Source: Pseudomonadota bacterium
Lineage (GTDB): Bacteria > Pseudomonadota > Gammaproteobacteria > Burkholderiales > Burkholderiaceae
Assembly (NCBI GenBank): GCA_023441105.1
Contig: JAEZQX010000168.1
Coordinates: 14,524-78,523, forward strand
Direction: 5' to 3'
Length of the DNA stretch: 64,000 nucleotides
Shown here: positions 34,643 through 43,455 of the stretch, piece by piece
How positions within the stretch are numbered: the first letter of the stretch is position 1
Layout: each line of letters opens with the position of its first letter
Position numbers and translations under genes: made by a program
Notes under the pieces: model-generated
Databases searched by the model: none
Seen by the model: the letters and a program-made list of their open reading frames with translations, nothing else
What the model was told of the DNA's origin: nothing

Positions 34643-35527
34643 TCAGAAGTCGCCGGACAGGCAGACGCTGTCCAGGTACAGGAAGGCGCGCTTGTCGACG
34701 TCGGTCTCGACGAAGAAGCACAGGTTCAGCATGCACCAGAGATTGCGCATCGCCGGAATGCGGATCGGCTCGAAGCCGGCCATGTCGAAGCGGCGGTCGT
34801 TCACTCGGAAGCCGGTCGCCTGCATCGTCGCGAGGTCGAAGTCGAGGCAGGCGTAGTGCCAGTTCACCTTGGTGGGGATCTCGTTGTAGCACAGCCGCTG
34901 CCGGCCGCCCGGCAGGTCCTCCCAGTCCTCCGGCGAGAGGTGATAGTGGCTGACCGTCTTGTTCTCGGTGCCGATCGCATGAAAGGTCTTGGTGCGGCGC
35001 TTGAATTGCCACTTCTGCAGGTGTTCGCCGTCGAGCGCGTTCAGGAAGCGCAGATGCGGCATCACCCGGTCGGCGGCGTCGCCTTCGTCCTGGTCGCCGC
35101 CCTGCAGGTCGTAGAGAAAGCCGATCGAGCGCACGTTGGTTTCGGACAGCCGCATCTCGCTCGCCTCGGGCTTGAAGGTGAAATAGAACTCCACCCGGAT
35201 CGGCCCGCGTTCCCGGAACGTGAGCCGCTTGAGGGTCACGTTCTGCGCCCCCTTGCGCGGGCGGCTGGCCAGCTTCAGCGCATAGCTACCGTCGACGGAG
35301 CCGTGGCTGCCGAAATCCCAGGTCGGCAGCGTCGACAGCATCGCCTGCGTGTGCTGCGCGTAGCCGGGCAGCATCGCATCCAGCGTGTGCTCGTAGTTGC
35401 CGACCAGCTGCGTCCAGCCGCAGAAACCGCGGTCGAAGTCGTCGAAGGCGATGATCCGGCGCAGCGGATCGAAGCGCGACAGCCGAGGATCGGCGAGTCG
35501 CAGGGCTTGCAGGAGATCGGTGCTCAT
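34643..35527 (-). CDS. Uncharacterised 294-residue protein linked to a sugar ABC transporter
   Basis: 294 residues from the ATG at 35527 (GGAG eight bases upstream; an ATG at 35533 is also possible). No signal peptide. The sequence is beta-rich with many aromatic residues (RVEFYFTFKP, VNWHYACLDFDL and AFLYLDSVCLSGDF) and resembles a concanavalin-like or carbohydrate-binding sandwich, with no catalytic motif I can name. It lies downstream of two carbohydrate permeases across a 239-base gap and 12 bases before the 117-residue gene. Role in sugar or sugar-acid use is inferred only from position. Confidence 0.62.
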   Translation of the reverse strand: MSTDLLQALRLADPRLSRFDPLRRIIAFDDFDRGFCGWTQLVGNYEHTLDAMLPGYAQHTQAMLSTLPTWDFGSHGSVDGSYALKLASRPRKGAQNVTLKRLTFRERGPIRVEFYFTFKPEASEMRLSETNVRSIGFLYDLQGGDQDEGDAADRVMPHLRFLNALDGEHLQKWQFKRRTKTFHAIGTENKTVSHYHLSPEDWEDLPGGRQRLCYNEIPTKVNWHYACLDFDLATMQATGFRVNDRRFDMAGFEPIRIPAMRNLWCMLNLCFFVETDVDKRAFLYLDSVCLSGDF

Positions 35528-35766
35528 GGGCATGGCTCCAAGGAAGTCATTGTCTTGATGATGTTGTCCCAACTGGCGGTTGGATCGCCGCGCTCGCGGC
35601 GCTCCTTCGTCCCCGGCATCGGATGCCACTCTGCCAAGCCTGGCCTCAACAAGCGCACCACCCACCGCCCCAGACCCAGCAGCCGGCGAGGATCGGGCTT
35701 GCCCGGGCCTCGGCGGGCGCCCCCCTTGCTCTGCAAGGGGGGTAGGGCCGAAGGCCCATGGGGGGA
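35528..35766. repeat. Intergenic region with three strong hairpins (possible terminator/dispersed repeat)
   Basis: 239 bases between the end of the second permease and the 294-residue gene. CCCCCCTTGC (35720-35729) and GCAAGGGGGG (35733-35742) form a 10-bp perfect stem with a TCT loop. GGGCC/GGCCC (35745-35757) forms a second stem. GCCGCG/CGCGGC (35587-35600) forms a third. On the minus strand the first two follow the permease stop within 50 bases, so they may end transcription or protect the mRNA 3' end. No T tract is present. Confidence 0.6.
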
Positions 35767-36618
35767 TCATCCTTTTGTTCCGCCCGCGGTCAGGCCTTCG
35801 ACCAGGTGCCGCTGGGCGAGCACGACGAATGCCAGCACCGGCAGCAGATGCAGCGACGCGGCGGCAAACAGCACGCCCCAATCGACGCCGTCCACCGCGC
35901 CGGTCATCTCGGCGAGCACCAGCGGCGCGGTCTTGGCGGCCTTGGTGGTGAAGATGAAGGCAAACAGGAACTCGTTCCAGGCGAACACGATCACGAACAC
36001 CGCCACCGCGATCATCCCCTGCGCCGCGAGCGGCAGCATGATCCGGCCGATCAGCTGGAGGTGACTGGCGCCGTCGACCAGCGCCGCCTCGTCGATCTCG
36101 ACCGGAATCTGGTCCATGAAGGTGCGCATCACCATCGTGCCCAGCGACACGAAGAAGGTGGCGTAAAGCAGGATCAGGATGAGGTGCGTGTCGTTGAGCC
36201 GCAGCCAGTTGACGATGGGGAACAGGGGCAGGGTGGTGACGATCGGCGGGATCAGCCGCAGGAACACCAGCCCGAAGGCCGACAGACCCATCGCGCGGGT
36301 GCGCACTCGCGAGTAGGCGTAGCCCGCCAGGGCACTGGCCAGCACCGCCAGCGCCGTGGCGAAGACGGTGACGATGCCGCTGTTGGCCATGCCGGCGAAG
36401 AAGTCGGGCCACTGCTTGAAGAGCGCGCGGTAGCTGTCGAGCGACGGCGAGAACAGCAGCGGCGCGGCCGGATCGAAGATCTCGCGCGGCGGCCGCAGCG
36501 AGGCGAGCACCATCAGGACGATGGGCCCGATCGACCAGGCGACGACCAGGGCGATCACCGACGCCTTGAAGATGCGCCAGCCGAGCGAGCTGCGCGAAGC
36601 CCGTGCGCCGGCCGTCAT
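35767..36618 (-). CDS. Carbohydrate ABC transporter permease (MalG-like)
   Basis: 283 residues, six hydrophobic helices and the EAA coupling loop EIDEAALVDGASHLQLIGRI near residue 174, followed by LPLAA. The C-terminus LAQRHLVEGLTAGGTKG (268-283) is the standard MalG/CUT1 ending. The start at 36618 lies three bases after the stop of the partner permease. No ATP-binding subunit is encoded in the cluster, so it must share an MsmK/UgpC-type ATPase from elsewhere. Confidence 0.94.
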   Translation of the reverse strand: MTAGARASRSSLGWRIFKASVIALVVAWSIGPIVLMVLASLRPPREIFDPAAPLLFSPSLDSYRALFKQWPDFFAGMANSGIVTVFATALAVLASALAGYAYSRVRTRAMGLSAFGLVFLRLIPPIVTTLPLFPIVNWLRLNDTHLILILLYATFFVSLGTMVMRTFMDQIPVEIDEAALVDGASHLQLIGRIMLPLAAQGMIAVAVFVIVFAWNEFLFAFIFTTKAAKTAPLVLAEMTGAVDGVDWGVLFAAASLHLLPVLAFVVLAQRHLVEGLTAGGTKG

Positions 36619-36620
36619 GG

Positions 36621-37553
36621 TCAGCCGACGCCCTCGGTTCGCGCCGCGAACATGTCGCGGTAGACGCGGCGCAGGTACACCAGCGCGACCAGCGCCGACA
36701 CCATCACCATGATCCAGCCGGTGGCGGTGGCGACGCCGAAGCGGTTGTAGCGGAACGCTTCCACGTAGAGGTAGAGCGCCACCACCTCGGTGGTGCGCGC
36801 GGGTCCGCCCTGGGTCATCAGCCAGACTTCGGAGAACAGCCGGAACGCGAAGATGTAGCGGAACAGCATGGCCACCGCGATCGCCGGCTTGAGCAGCGGC
36901 AGCGTGATCCGGCGCAGCTGCTGCCAGCGGGTGGCGCCATCGACCCGCGCCGCCTCGTAGACCTCGACCGGCAGCGCCAGGCGGGCGGCGTACAGGATCA
37001 CGAAGGTGAACGGCAGGTGCAGCCAGATCGAGATCAGCGACACGACGGCGAGCCCGTGCCAGGGATTGACGCCCCATTCGATCGGCCCGAGCCCGAACGT
37101 CGCCAGCAGCTTGGTGAGCGACCCGATCTCCGGATCGACCAGGTAGCGCCAGATGACCACCGCCCCGACCTCGCTGACGGCATACGGCGCGAGCATCGCC
37201 GCCATCAGCACCGGCTTCCACGGCACGCCATCGGCGAACAGCAGCGCGATGCCGAGGCCCAGCAGCATCTCGACGTGCACCACCACCGCGACGATGATCA
37301 GCGTGTTGACCAGCGCCCGCCAGAAGTAGCGGTCCGACAAAACGGCGACATAGTTGTCAATGCCCACGAAGCTCGGCGCCGTGCCGAAGCTCGACTGGTG
37401 CAGCGACAGCCAGAACACGTAGCAGGCCGGCAGCACCAGCAGCGCGAGCACCAGCAGCCAGGTCGGCGCCAGCAGCAGCGTGGCACCGCGCGTGCCGAGC
37501 AAGGGCGTGGAGCCGCCGCCGGCAGGCACGATGCTGCCGGCGGAAGCGGTCAT
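36621..37553 (-). CDS. Carbohydrate ABC transporter permease (MalF/UgpA-like)
   Basis: 310 residues with six to seven hydrophobic helices; the coupling loop VEVYEAARVDGATRWQQLRR near residue 197 and ITLPLLKPA follow the CUT1 permease pattern. The N-terminus has a short Gly/Ser-rich lead before the first helix. Its start overlaps the stop of the enolase-superfamily gene (ATGA), so enzyme and transporter are translationally coupled. Confidence 0.94.
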   Translation of the reverse strand: MTASAGSIVPAGGGSTPLLGTRGATLLLAPTWLLVLALLVLPACYVFWLSLHQSSFGTAPSFVGIDNYVAVLSDRYFWRALVNTLIIVAVVVHVEMLLGLGIALLFADGVPWKPVLMAAMLAPYAVSEVGAVVIWRYLVDPEIGSLTKLLATFGLGPIEWGVNPWHGLAVVSLISIWLHLPFTFVILYAARLALPVEVYEAARVDGATRWQQLRRITLPLLKPAIAVAMLFRYIFAFRLFSEVWLMTQGGPARTTEVVALYLYVEAFRYNRFGVATATGWIMVMVSALVALVYLRRVYRDMFAARTEGVG

Positions 37554-38752
37554 GCTCCCGCGACGACCCGCAATGCCGCCAGCCGGTCGCGATCGACTTC
37601 GACGCCGAGTCCCGGGCCGTCAGGCACCGGCAGCCCGCCGTCGACCAGCAGGCTCGCCTCGCCGGCAGGCTGCTTCGTCAACGCCTGGCGCAGCGGGTTC
37701 TCGCAGACCATGCATTCGAACGACCAGAACGCTTCGGCCGCCGCGGCGAGTTGCAGGCTGGCGGCGACACACAGGGCGCCGGACCAGCCGACATGCGGCG
37801 CATAGCGCACCCGATGCAGGGCGGCGAGCTCCGCGATCCGCCAGCTCTCGCTGATGCCGCCGGCGCGGGCGACGTCCGGCTGCACCAGCCCGATGCTGCG
37901 GTCCGCCAGCGACTCGAGCGCATCGCCGGCGGTGAAGTCGCTTTCGCCGGCCGCCAGCCGGATCGGCACCGCCCGTGACAAGCGGCGATAGCCCTGCCGA
38001 TCCTCCGGCGGCAGCGGCTCCTCGAAGAAGTCGTAGCCGAGTTCGGCGAGCGTACGGCCGACGGCGATCGCGTCGTCCAGGTCGTAGGCCCAGTTCGCGT
38101 CGACGCCCAGCAGGACGGTGTCGCCCGCGAGCTCGCGTACCAGCTTCGCTCGCCGGATCGCTTCGGCGACCGGCCGGCCGAGCTTGACCTTGACCTGGCT
38201 GAAGCCGGCCTGCAGCACCGTCGCGACTTCCCCGCGCACCGTGTCGTCATCGAGCCAGTTGATCGACGAGGCATAGGCGGCGATCCGGCTGCGGCCGACG
38301 CCCCCCAGCAGCTTGGCGACCGGCAGCTGCGCGACGCGGCCGGCAAGATCCCACAGCGCGATGTCGATGCCGGCGATCGCTTCGATCAGCATGCCGCCGG
38401 TGCGGCCGGTAAGCGGCGCGCGCAGCCGGTTCCAGAGCCGGCGGCGGTCCAGCGGATCCTCGCCGAGCAGCAGCGGTGCCAGCACCTGTTCGATGAACGA
38501 CGCATAGGCGTTGCAGCCGCGTCGCGCCAGGCATTCGCCCCAGCCAACCAGGCCGTCGGCCGTGCGGATCTCCACCACCACGATCTCGATCGCGGCGAAC
38601 GTCGCCTGCGACGTGCGCTGCGGGGTTGGCAGCGTCGCGCGCAAGGGATGGGCGATCACCGCCGCGATCCTGCGGCCTGCGGCACCGCCGCCCGAGGTTG
38701 CAGGCGTCTCGAAGGCGGATGGTCCCGCGGCAGCGAGCGGCTTGTGGGTCAT
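37550..38752 (-). CDS. Mandelate racemase/muconate lactonizing enzyme-family protein (enolase superfamily)
   Basis: 400 residues from the ATG at 38752. The catalytic set can be read with the spacing of mandelate racemase: Lys188/Lys190 (QVKVK), metal ligands Asp218, Glu244 and Glu270, and the Asp293/His320 dyad (QPDVARAGG and APHVGW). The KxK plus His-Asp arrangement places it in the mandelate racemase subgroup, whose members racemise or dehydrate acid sugars. With two sugar permeases directly downstream, an acid-sugar dehydratase or epimerase role is likely. Substrate unknown. Ribosome site is weak. Confidence 0.9.
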   Translation of the reverse strand: MTHKPLAAAGPSAFETPATSGGGAAGRRIAAVIAHPLRATLPTPQRTSQATFAAIEIVVVEIRTADGLVGWGECLARRGCNAYASFIEQVLAPLLLGEDPLDRRRLWNRLRAPLTGRTGGMLIEAIAGIDIALWDLAGRVAQLPVAKLLGGVGRSRIAAYASSINWLDDDTVRGEVATVLQAGFSQVKVKLGRPVAEAIRRAKLVRELAGDTVLLGVDANWAYDLDDAIAVGRTLAELGYDFFEEPLPPEDRQGYRRLSRAVPIRLAAGESDFTAGDALESLADRSIGLVQPDVARAGGISESWRIAELAALHRVRYAPHVGWSGALCVAASLQLAAAAEAFWSFECMVCENPLRQALTKQPAGEASLLVDGGLPVPDGPGLGVEVDRDRLAALRVVAGA

Positions 38753-38853
38753 GCGCAGGACCAGGTTGGGGCGCCCGCAGGCGGCGGGTGGAGCGACTGG
38801 AACGAGCGGCAGCGCGGCCGAGCCGCGACTGGAGCATTTCTGCGAGGACAACA

Positions 38854-38901
38854 TAGCAGTTAAGTTGCTACGTTGCAATCACTCCGGTCGACGCTCATAC
38901 T
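38854..38901 (+). promoter_or_regulatory. Promoter and operator-like dyad for the FadR-type regulator
   Basis: TTGCAA (38873-38878), 17 bases, CATACT (38896-38901) form a sigma70-like promoter. The A of the ATG at 38908 is seven bases after the -10 box, exactly where transcription should start, so the mRNA is probably leaderless. Just upstream, TAGCA (38854-38858) and TGCTA (38866-38870) form a dyad with a 7-base centre, a possible site for the GntR/FadR regulator, between it and the divergent enolase-superfamily gene. Confidence 0.55.
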
Positions 38902-38907
38902 GAGCCG

Positions 38908-39726
38908 ATGAACGACCGCGCGCTGCTGCTCGACGTCGATGGCCTGGTGCCGACCCGACTTGGCGACACGGTGCTGGCGCGACTTGCCGGCGCGATTTCC
39001 GACGGCCGCCTCAAGCCCGGCGACCCGATGCCGTCGGAGGCCAGCATTGCGGCATCGTTCGGCGTCTCCAAGCAGATCGCGCGCGAGGCGATCCGGGAGC
39101 TCGCCGCTTTGGGCGTGGTGCATGTCCAGCAGGGCAAGATCTCGCGGGTGCGCGCCATGGACGGCGCGCCGCTCGGGCGATTCTTCCGGCTGGCGGTCGG
39201 GGACGGCGTGGAGGGCCTGACGCAGGCGGTGGAGCTGCGGCGCATCCTCGAGCCGGGCATTGCCGCGCTGGCCGCCGAGCGGCGCACGGACCACGACATC
39301 GCCGCCTTGCGGGCGATCCTGGAGCGGATGCAGCAGGCGGCCGGCGATCCGGCGCGCTGGATCGAGGCCGACCTGGACTTCCATCGCGCCATTGCGCGGA
39401 TCAGCGGCAACCGGCTGATCGAGCTGCAGCTCGAGGCGCTCGAGCCGGTGATCCGCGGCATGATGGAGCGCTTCAACCACCGGACGCGGCGCACGTTGGA
39501 GGATTGGCGGCAGACCTGGTTGCGTCACGACCGGGTCGCGCGGGCGATCGAGAAGGGCAATACGGCCGGCGGCCCGCGCCGGGCGGCGGCTGCGATGGCG
39601 GCGCATTTCGAGGAGGCGCCGCTGGCGATCAGCCAGGTCATCATCGGCCAGGGGAGCGAAGCCGCGCCGATACCGGCGCCGCCAGCCGCATCGGCGCGGC
39701 GAAGCGCTGCAAACAAGAAACCTTGA
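38908..39726 (+). CDS. FadR-subfamily GntR transcriptional regulator
   Basis: 272 residues. An N-terminal GntR winged helix (about 18-80, with DPMPSEASIAASFGVSKQIAREAIREL-type sequence read in short pieces) and a C-terminal FCD ligand-binding domain (about 100-235). Metal-site residues of FCD domains (Asp/His in DLDFHRAIA and the later HDRVARAI) are present. It is divergent from the enolase-superfamily/permease genes and upstream of the binding-protein gene, so it likely controls the whole acid-sugar locus. No ribosome site precedes the ATG. Confidence 0.93.
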   Translation: MNDRALLLDVDGLVPTRLGDTVLARLAGAISDGRLKPGDPMPSEASIAASFGVSKQIAREAIRELAALGVVHVQQGKISRVRAMDGAPLGRFFRLAVGDGVEGLTQAVELRRILEPGIAALAAERRTDHDIAALRAILERMQQAAGDPARWIEADLDFHRAIARISGNRLIELQLEALEPVIRGMMERFNHRTRRTLEDWRQTWLRHDRVARAIEKGNTAGGPRRAAAAMAAHFEEAPLAISQVIIGQGSEAAPIPAPPAASARRSAANKKP

Positions 39727-39736
39727 GGAGACGAGG

Positions 39737-41023
39737 ATGGATGCGACACGTAGGGCAATGATCGGCGCCACCGCCGCTGCTTTCGGGCTTCGCTTCACAC
39801 CCCAGGCTTTCGCTCAGGCGGGCGGGACGCCGCTGCAGGTCTTCGCCCACCGGGTGATGAAGACGGTCTCGGTCGGCAGCGCCGGCGACGCCACCGCCGA
39901 CTTCACCAAGTCGTCCGGGCTCGCGGTCGAATGGACCACCTTCGATACCGGTCCGCTGCAGGAGCGGCTGTTCCGCGAGGCGTCGCTTGGCGAGACCGCG
40001 GTCGACGTCGGCTTCATCCTCAACACGCAGGCCGTGCCGCGGGTGGCAAGCCTGTTCGAGCCGCTCGGCCCGTACCAGTCGAAGCAGCCGGTCGAAGCCT
40101 TCGACGACATCTTCCCGGGACTGATCGAGGGCATGACCGTCGGCGGCAACCTCATCGCCATGCCGTTTCGCCATGCGTCCTCCGGCTTCCACTACAACGA
40201 GGAAATCCTCGCCGAGCGCGGCTTCAAGAATCCGCCGCAGACCATCGAAGAGGTCGCCGAGATGGCCAAGGCCTGCTCCTACCGGCGGGCCGACGGCACG
40301 CCTTGCGTGGGATTGTGCATGCCCGGCGTGACCTATCCGAACGTGATCGACATCGCGCGCGCGTGGGACGGCGATTTCATCACACAAGACTTCAAGGTGG
40401 TTGCCGACCAGCCGCCGATGCTGAACGCGATCCGGATGCTGCGCAGCCTGTTCGAAGCCGGTGCCTTCCCGCGCAACTTCGCGACGCTGTCCACCGAGGA
40501 TGTCAACACCTGGATGCAGACCGGCCGCGCGGCGATGAGCCTGCAGAGCATGGGTCGCAACCGCATCTACAACGATCCGGCCAAGAGCAAGTTTCCGGGA
40601 CGCATCAAGACCATCGCTCTGCCGGCCTCGAAGACCATGGCCGGCAAGTTCAGCGTCGCGCCGGCGAAGGTCGAATTCTGGGGCATGGTCATCCCGAAGA
40701 ACGCGAAGCGCAAGGATCTCTCCTGGGCTTTCATCCGCGAGATGCTGTCGCAGCAGGCGACGCTGACCGCCGCCCTCAACGGCAACGGCCCGGTGCGCAA
40801 TTCCACCTATGACGACGACCGCATGCGCAAGCTGGTGTCCTATGCCGAGGAGGAGCGACGCGTGCTGAAGGTGGCGCGCGTGCCGCTGCCCGCCTTCGAC
40901 GAGGCAGCGCGCGCCGGCGACGTGTTCAAGGAGGAGGCCGAGGCGGCCGTGCTCGGGATGAAGTCGCCGGAGGAAGCGATGAAGTCGGTGGTGGGGCGGG
41001 TCAGGCCGATGTTGCCGGGTTGA
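39737..41023 (+). CDS. Carbohydrate ABC transporter substrate-binding protein (SBP family 1)
   Basis: 428 residues. The signal region ATRRAMIGATAAAFG resembles a twin-arginine signal with cleavage near AFAQ (residue 27). The mature domain has the features of family 1 solute-binding proteins (GFHYNEEILAERGFKNPPQT, then EEVAEMAK). It starts 10 bases after the GntR stop with GAGGAGA upstream and probably serves the two permeases on the opposite strand at 35767-37553. It ends four bases from the convergent cytochrome gene. Confidence 0.92.
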   Translation: MDATRRAMIGATAAAFGLRFTPQAFAQAGGTPLQVFAHRVMKTVSVGSAGDATADFTKSSGLAVEWTTFDTGPLQERLFREASLGETAVDVGFILNTQAVPRVASLFEPLGPYQSKQPVEAFDDIFPGLIEGMTVGGNLIAMPFRHASSGFHYNEEILAERGFKNPPQTIEEVAEMAKACSYRRADGTPCVGLCMPGVTYPNVIDIARAWDGDFITQDFKVVADQPPMLNAIRMLRSLFEAGAFPRNFATLSTEDVNTWMQTGRAAMSLQSMGRNRIYNDPAKSKFPGRIKTIALPASKTMAGKFSVAPAKVEFWGMVIPKNAKRKDLSWAFIREMLSQQATLTAALNGNGPVRNSTYDDDRMRKLVSYAEEERRVLKVARVPLPAFDEAARAGDVFKEEAEAAVLGMKSPEEAMKSVVGRVRPMLPG

Positions 41024-41027
41024 GTCC

Positions 41028-41546
41028 CTAAGGCGCCGGAAACACCACCACCGGCCCGCTGGCCTTCCCACCTGGCGGCACATACGCCGGCGCCGGCTCC
41101 CCCGCCGGCCCTGCCGCCTTGATGTAGCGGTAGATCGCCTTCAGCTCCGCGTCAGCCATTACCCGCAGGTTGAACCACGGCATCGGCGGGCGCGACTCGC
41201 CGGAGCGCGCGTATGCCATCCAGTTCTCTTCAGTGAGGTTGGCGAAGTGCCGGCGCAGGTTCGTGGGGTAGGTCGTGCCCCACGGCCCCTGCCAGCCGAG
41301 GCGATCGCCGGTGAGCCATTCGGCCTCCGGCGTCTTGCCCGCCGTCGCGCCGTAGCCGGGCGTATGGCAGTCGTTGCAGCCGGCCGTCTGGACCAGGTAG
41401 CGACCGAGGGCGAGCTCGTCGGTGGGGCGGTCGGCCGCGCCTGCTGCGGCGGAGGCGCCGGCAAGGCCGAGGGCGACGAGACCATAGGCGAGACCACAGG
41501 CAATCCGACGTGATGCGCGGCGCAGCACGGCAGGCGCTGTCTTCAT
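41028..41546 (-). CDS. Periplasmic c-type cytochrome
   Basis: 172 residues from the ATG at 41546 (GGAGAA upstream). A signal peptide covers residues 1-38. One haem site CNDCH is at about 57-61, and a downstream Met in [11 protein letters not shown] would be the sixth ligand. The PMPWF...L..IY.YI pattern is that of the diheme-like or alcohol dehydrogenase-associated small cytochromes. It stands alone here, divergent from the DUF1028-dipeptide operon and convergent with the sugar-binding protein gene, so its electron partner is unknown. Confidence 0.9.
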   Translation of the reverse strand: MKTAPAVLRRASRRIACGLAYGLVALGLAGASAAAGAADRPTDELALGRYLVQTAGCNDCHTPGYGATAGKTPEAEWLTGDRLGWQGPWGTTYPTNLRRHFANLTEENWMAYARSGESRPPMPWFNLRVMADAELKAIYRYIKAAGPAGEPAPAYVPPGGKASGPVVVFPAP

Positions 41547-41680
41547 GAAGTTCTCCGATCGTTGTTGGTTGATGCCGCTGCGGCGGCAGACGGAAGTGTG
41601 CGTCAAGTCCTGCCGGCGGAAAAGCGGAATTGCGCCGCGAAGCGCTTGCCATCGCGCCCGAGGCCCTGCAGCATGTGGCC

Positions 41681-42382
41681 ATGACCTGGTCGATCCTCGC
41701 CCGCGACGGCGACGGCAGCTTCGGCGTCGCCATTGCCAGCCGCTTTCTTGCCGTCGGCGCGCTTTGCATCCATACGCGGCATGCGGTCGGGGCGCTCTCG
41801 ACCCAGGCGCTGATGAACCCGTTATACGGCCAGGCCGGCATCGACCGGCTCGCCGCCGGCGAACGCCCGCAGGTGGTGCTGGATGCGCTGGTTGGCGCCG
41901 ATGCGGGGCGCGATCATCGCCAGCTGCACCTGGTCGGCGCGCAGGGCCAGCCGGCCGCCTTCACCGGCCCAGCCTGCATCGACTGGTGCGGCCATCGCAT
42001 CGAGGCGGACTTCTCGGTCGCCGGCAACATGCTGGCGGGACCGGAGGTCGTCGACGAGACGGCGCGCGTTTTCCGCGAGACCACGGGAAGGCCGCTCGCA
42101 GAGCGGCTGCTGGCAGCGATGGCCGCGGGGCAGGCGGCCGGCGGCGACAAACGCGGCCAGCAAGCGGCGGCGCTGCGCATCCATGCCGGGGAAGATTATC
42201 CGGCGCTCGACCTGCGGGTCGACGACCATGCGGCCCCGCTCGACGAGCTTGCGCGCCTCTATCGCAAGAGCCTGGAGCGCTTCCAGGCCTTCGTGTCGTG
42301 CCTGCCGCGCCGCGGCGATCCGGTCGGCATCACCGACCGCGGCGAGATCGAGCGGCGGATCGAGCGGTGGCAAGAACGGTGA
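41681..42382 (+). CDS. DUF1028-family protein
   Basis: 233 residues from the ATG at 41681. The start [20 protein letters not shown] and the [20 protein letters not shown] segment are the family's signature; the fold is predicted to be related to Ntn hydrolases (proteasome-like). Biochemistry is not established. The family is often placed beside peptide ABC transporters, as here: its stop overlaps the start of the first ATPase gene (GTGA). A role in cleaving imported peptides or amides is plausible but unproven. Confidence 0.88.
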   Translation: MTWSILARDGDGSFGVAIASRFLAVGALCIHTRHAVGALSTQALMNPLYGQAGIDRLAAGERPQVVLDALVGADAGRDHRQLHLVGAQGQPAAFTGPACIDWCGHRIEADFSVAGNMLAGPEVVDETARVFRETTGRPLAERLLAAMAAGQAAGGDKRGQQAAALRIHAGEDYPALDLRVDDHAAPLDELARLYRKSLERFQAFVSCLPRRGDPVGITDRGEIERRIERWQER

Positions 42383-43455
42383 GCCTGCCGCCGGCGCCCG
42401 TGCCCGCTGCCGCGCCGCTGCTGGAGGTGCGTGGCCTGCGCACCGTCTTCGCCACCGACCATGGCGATTTCGCGGCGGTCGACGGCGTCGACTTCAGCGT
42501 CGATGCCGGCCGCACGCTCGCCATCGTCGGCGAGTCCGGCTGCGGCAAGAGCGTCACCTCGCTGTCGATCATGGGCCTGCTGTCGCCGCCGGGCCGCATC
42601 GCCGGCGGCTCGATCCGGCTGGAGGGTCGAGAGCTGGTCGGCCTCGACGATGCGCAGATGCGCAAGCTGCGCGGCGACCGGATGGCGATGATCTTCCAGG
42701 AGCCGATGACATCGCTCAACCCGGCCTTCACCATCGGCACGCAGATCGTCGAGGCGCTGCTGTGCCATCGGCCGATGAGCCGCGCCGACGCGCGCGCCGC
42801 CGCCATCGAGGCGCTGCGCCAGGTGCGCATGCCGGATGCCGAGCGCCGTTTCGATGAATACCCGCATCGGCTTTCCGGCGGCATGCGGCAGCGGTCGATG
42901 ATCGCGATGGCGCTGGTCTGCCGCCCGCGGCTGCTGATCGCCGACGAGCCGACCACCGCGCTCGACGTCACCATCCAGGCGCAGATCCTGAAGCTGATGG
43001 GCGAGCTGCAGCGCGAAACCGGCACTGCCATCATCCTCATCACCCACGACCTCGGCGTCGTCGCCGAGCTGGCCGACGAGGTGGCGGTCATGTACGCCGG
43101 CCGGGTCGTGGAACGCGCGCCCGCCGTGCGGCTCTTTGCCGAGCCGCAGCATCCCTACACCATCGGTCTGCTCGGCTCGATCCCGCGCCTGGACGGCGCC
43201 GCGCGCCGCCTGCCGACGATCGAAGGCCAGGTGCCAGGTGCGCACCGGCGCATCGTCGGCTGCCGCTTTGCCGACCGCTGCCCGTTTGCCGAGGCCGCCT
43301 GCCCCCGGCAGGATCCGCCGCAGCCGCCGGTCGGCTCGAGTGGGAACGGTCGTGCCGATGGCCAGCGTATGCGCCAGGCAAGCCCGGACGAGCATCAGGC
43401 CGCCTGCATCAAGGCACCGCTCGATCCGGACCGTCTCTTCGCCGAGGCGGCATGA
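42379..43455 (+). CDS. Dipeptide/oligopeptide ABC transporter ATPase (DppD/OppD-like)
   Basis: 358 residues from GTG 42379, which overlaps the DUF1028 stop; GTG 42367 is an alternative. Walker A GESGCGKS, signature [15 protein letters not shown], Walker [15 protein letters not shown] and the C-terminal oligopeptide-transporter domain with cysteines [14 protein letters not shown] that bind an iron-sulphur cluster in this family. Second gene of a six-gene operon, paired with DppF-like ATPase downstream (four-base overlap). Confidence 0.94.
   Translation: MSLPPAPVPAAAPLLEVRGLRTVFATDHGDFAAVDGVDFSVDAGRTLAIVGESGCGKSVTSLSIMGLLSPPGRIAGGSIRLEGRELVGLDDAQMRKLRGDRMAMIFQEPMTSLNPAFTIGTQIVEALLCHRPMSRADARAAAIEALRQVRMPDAERRFDEYPHRLSGGMRQRSMIAMALVCRPRLLIADEPTTALDVTIQAQILKLMGELQRETGTAIILITHDLGVVAELADEVAVMYAGRVVERAPAVRLFAEPQHPYTIGLLGSIPRLDGAARRLPTIEGQVPGAHRRIVGCRFADRCPFAEAACPRQDPPQPPVGSSGNGRADGQRMRQASPDEHQAACIKAPLDPDRLFAEAA

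Noticed and set aside
34037..36064. Open frame of 675 codons on the plus strand
   Set aside because: It is antisense to the well-supported minus-strand genes at 34277-35527 and 35767-36618 and reads as typical shadow protein.
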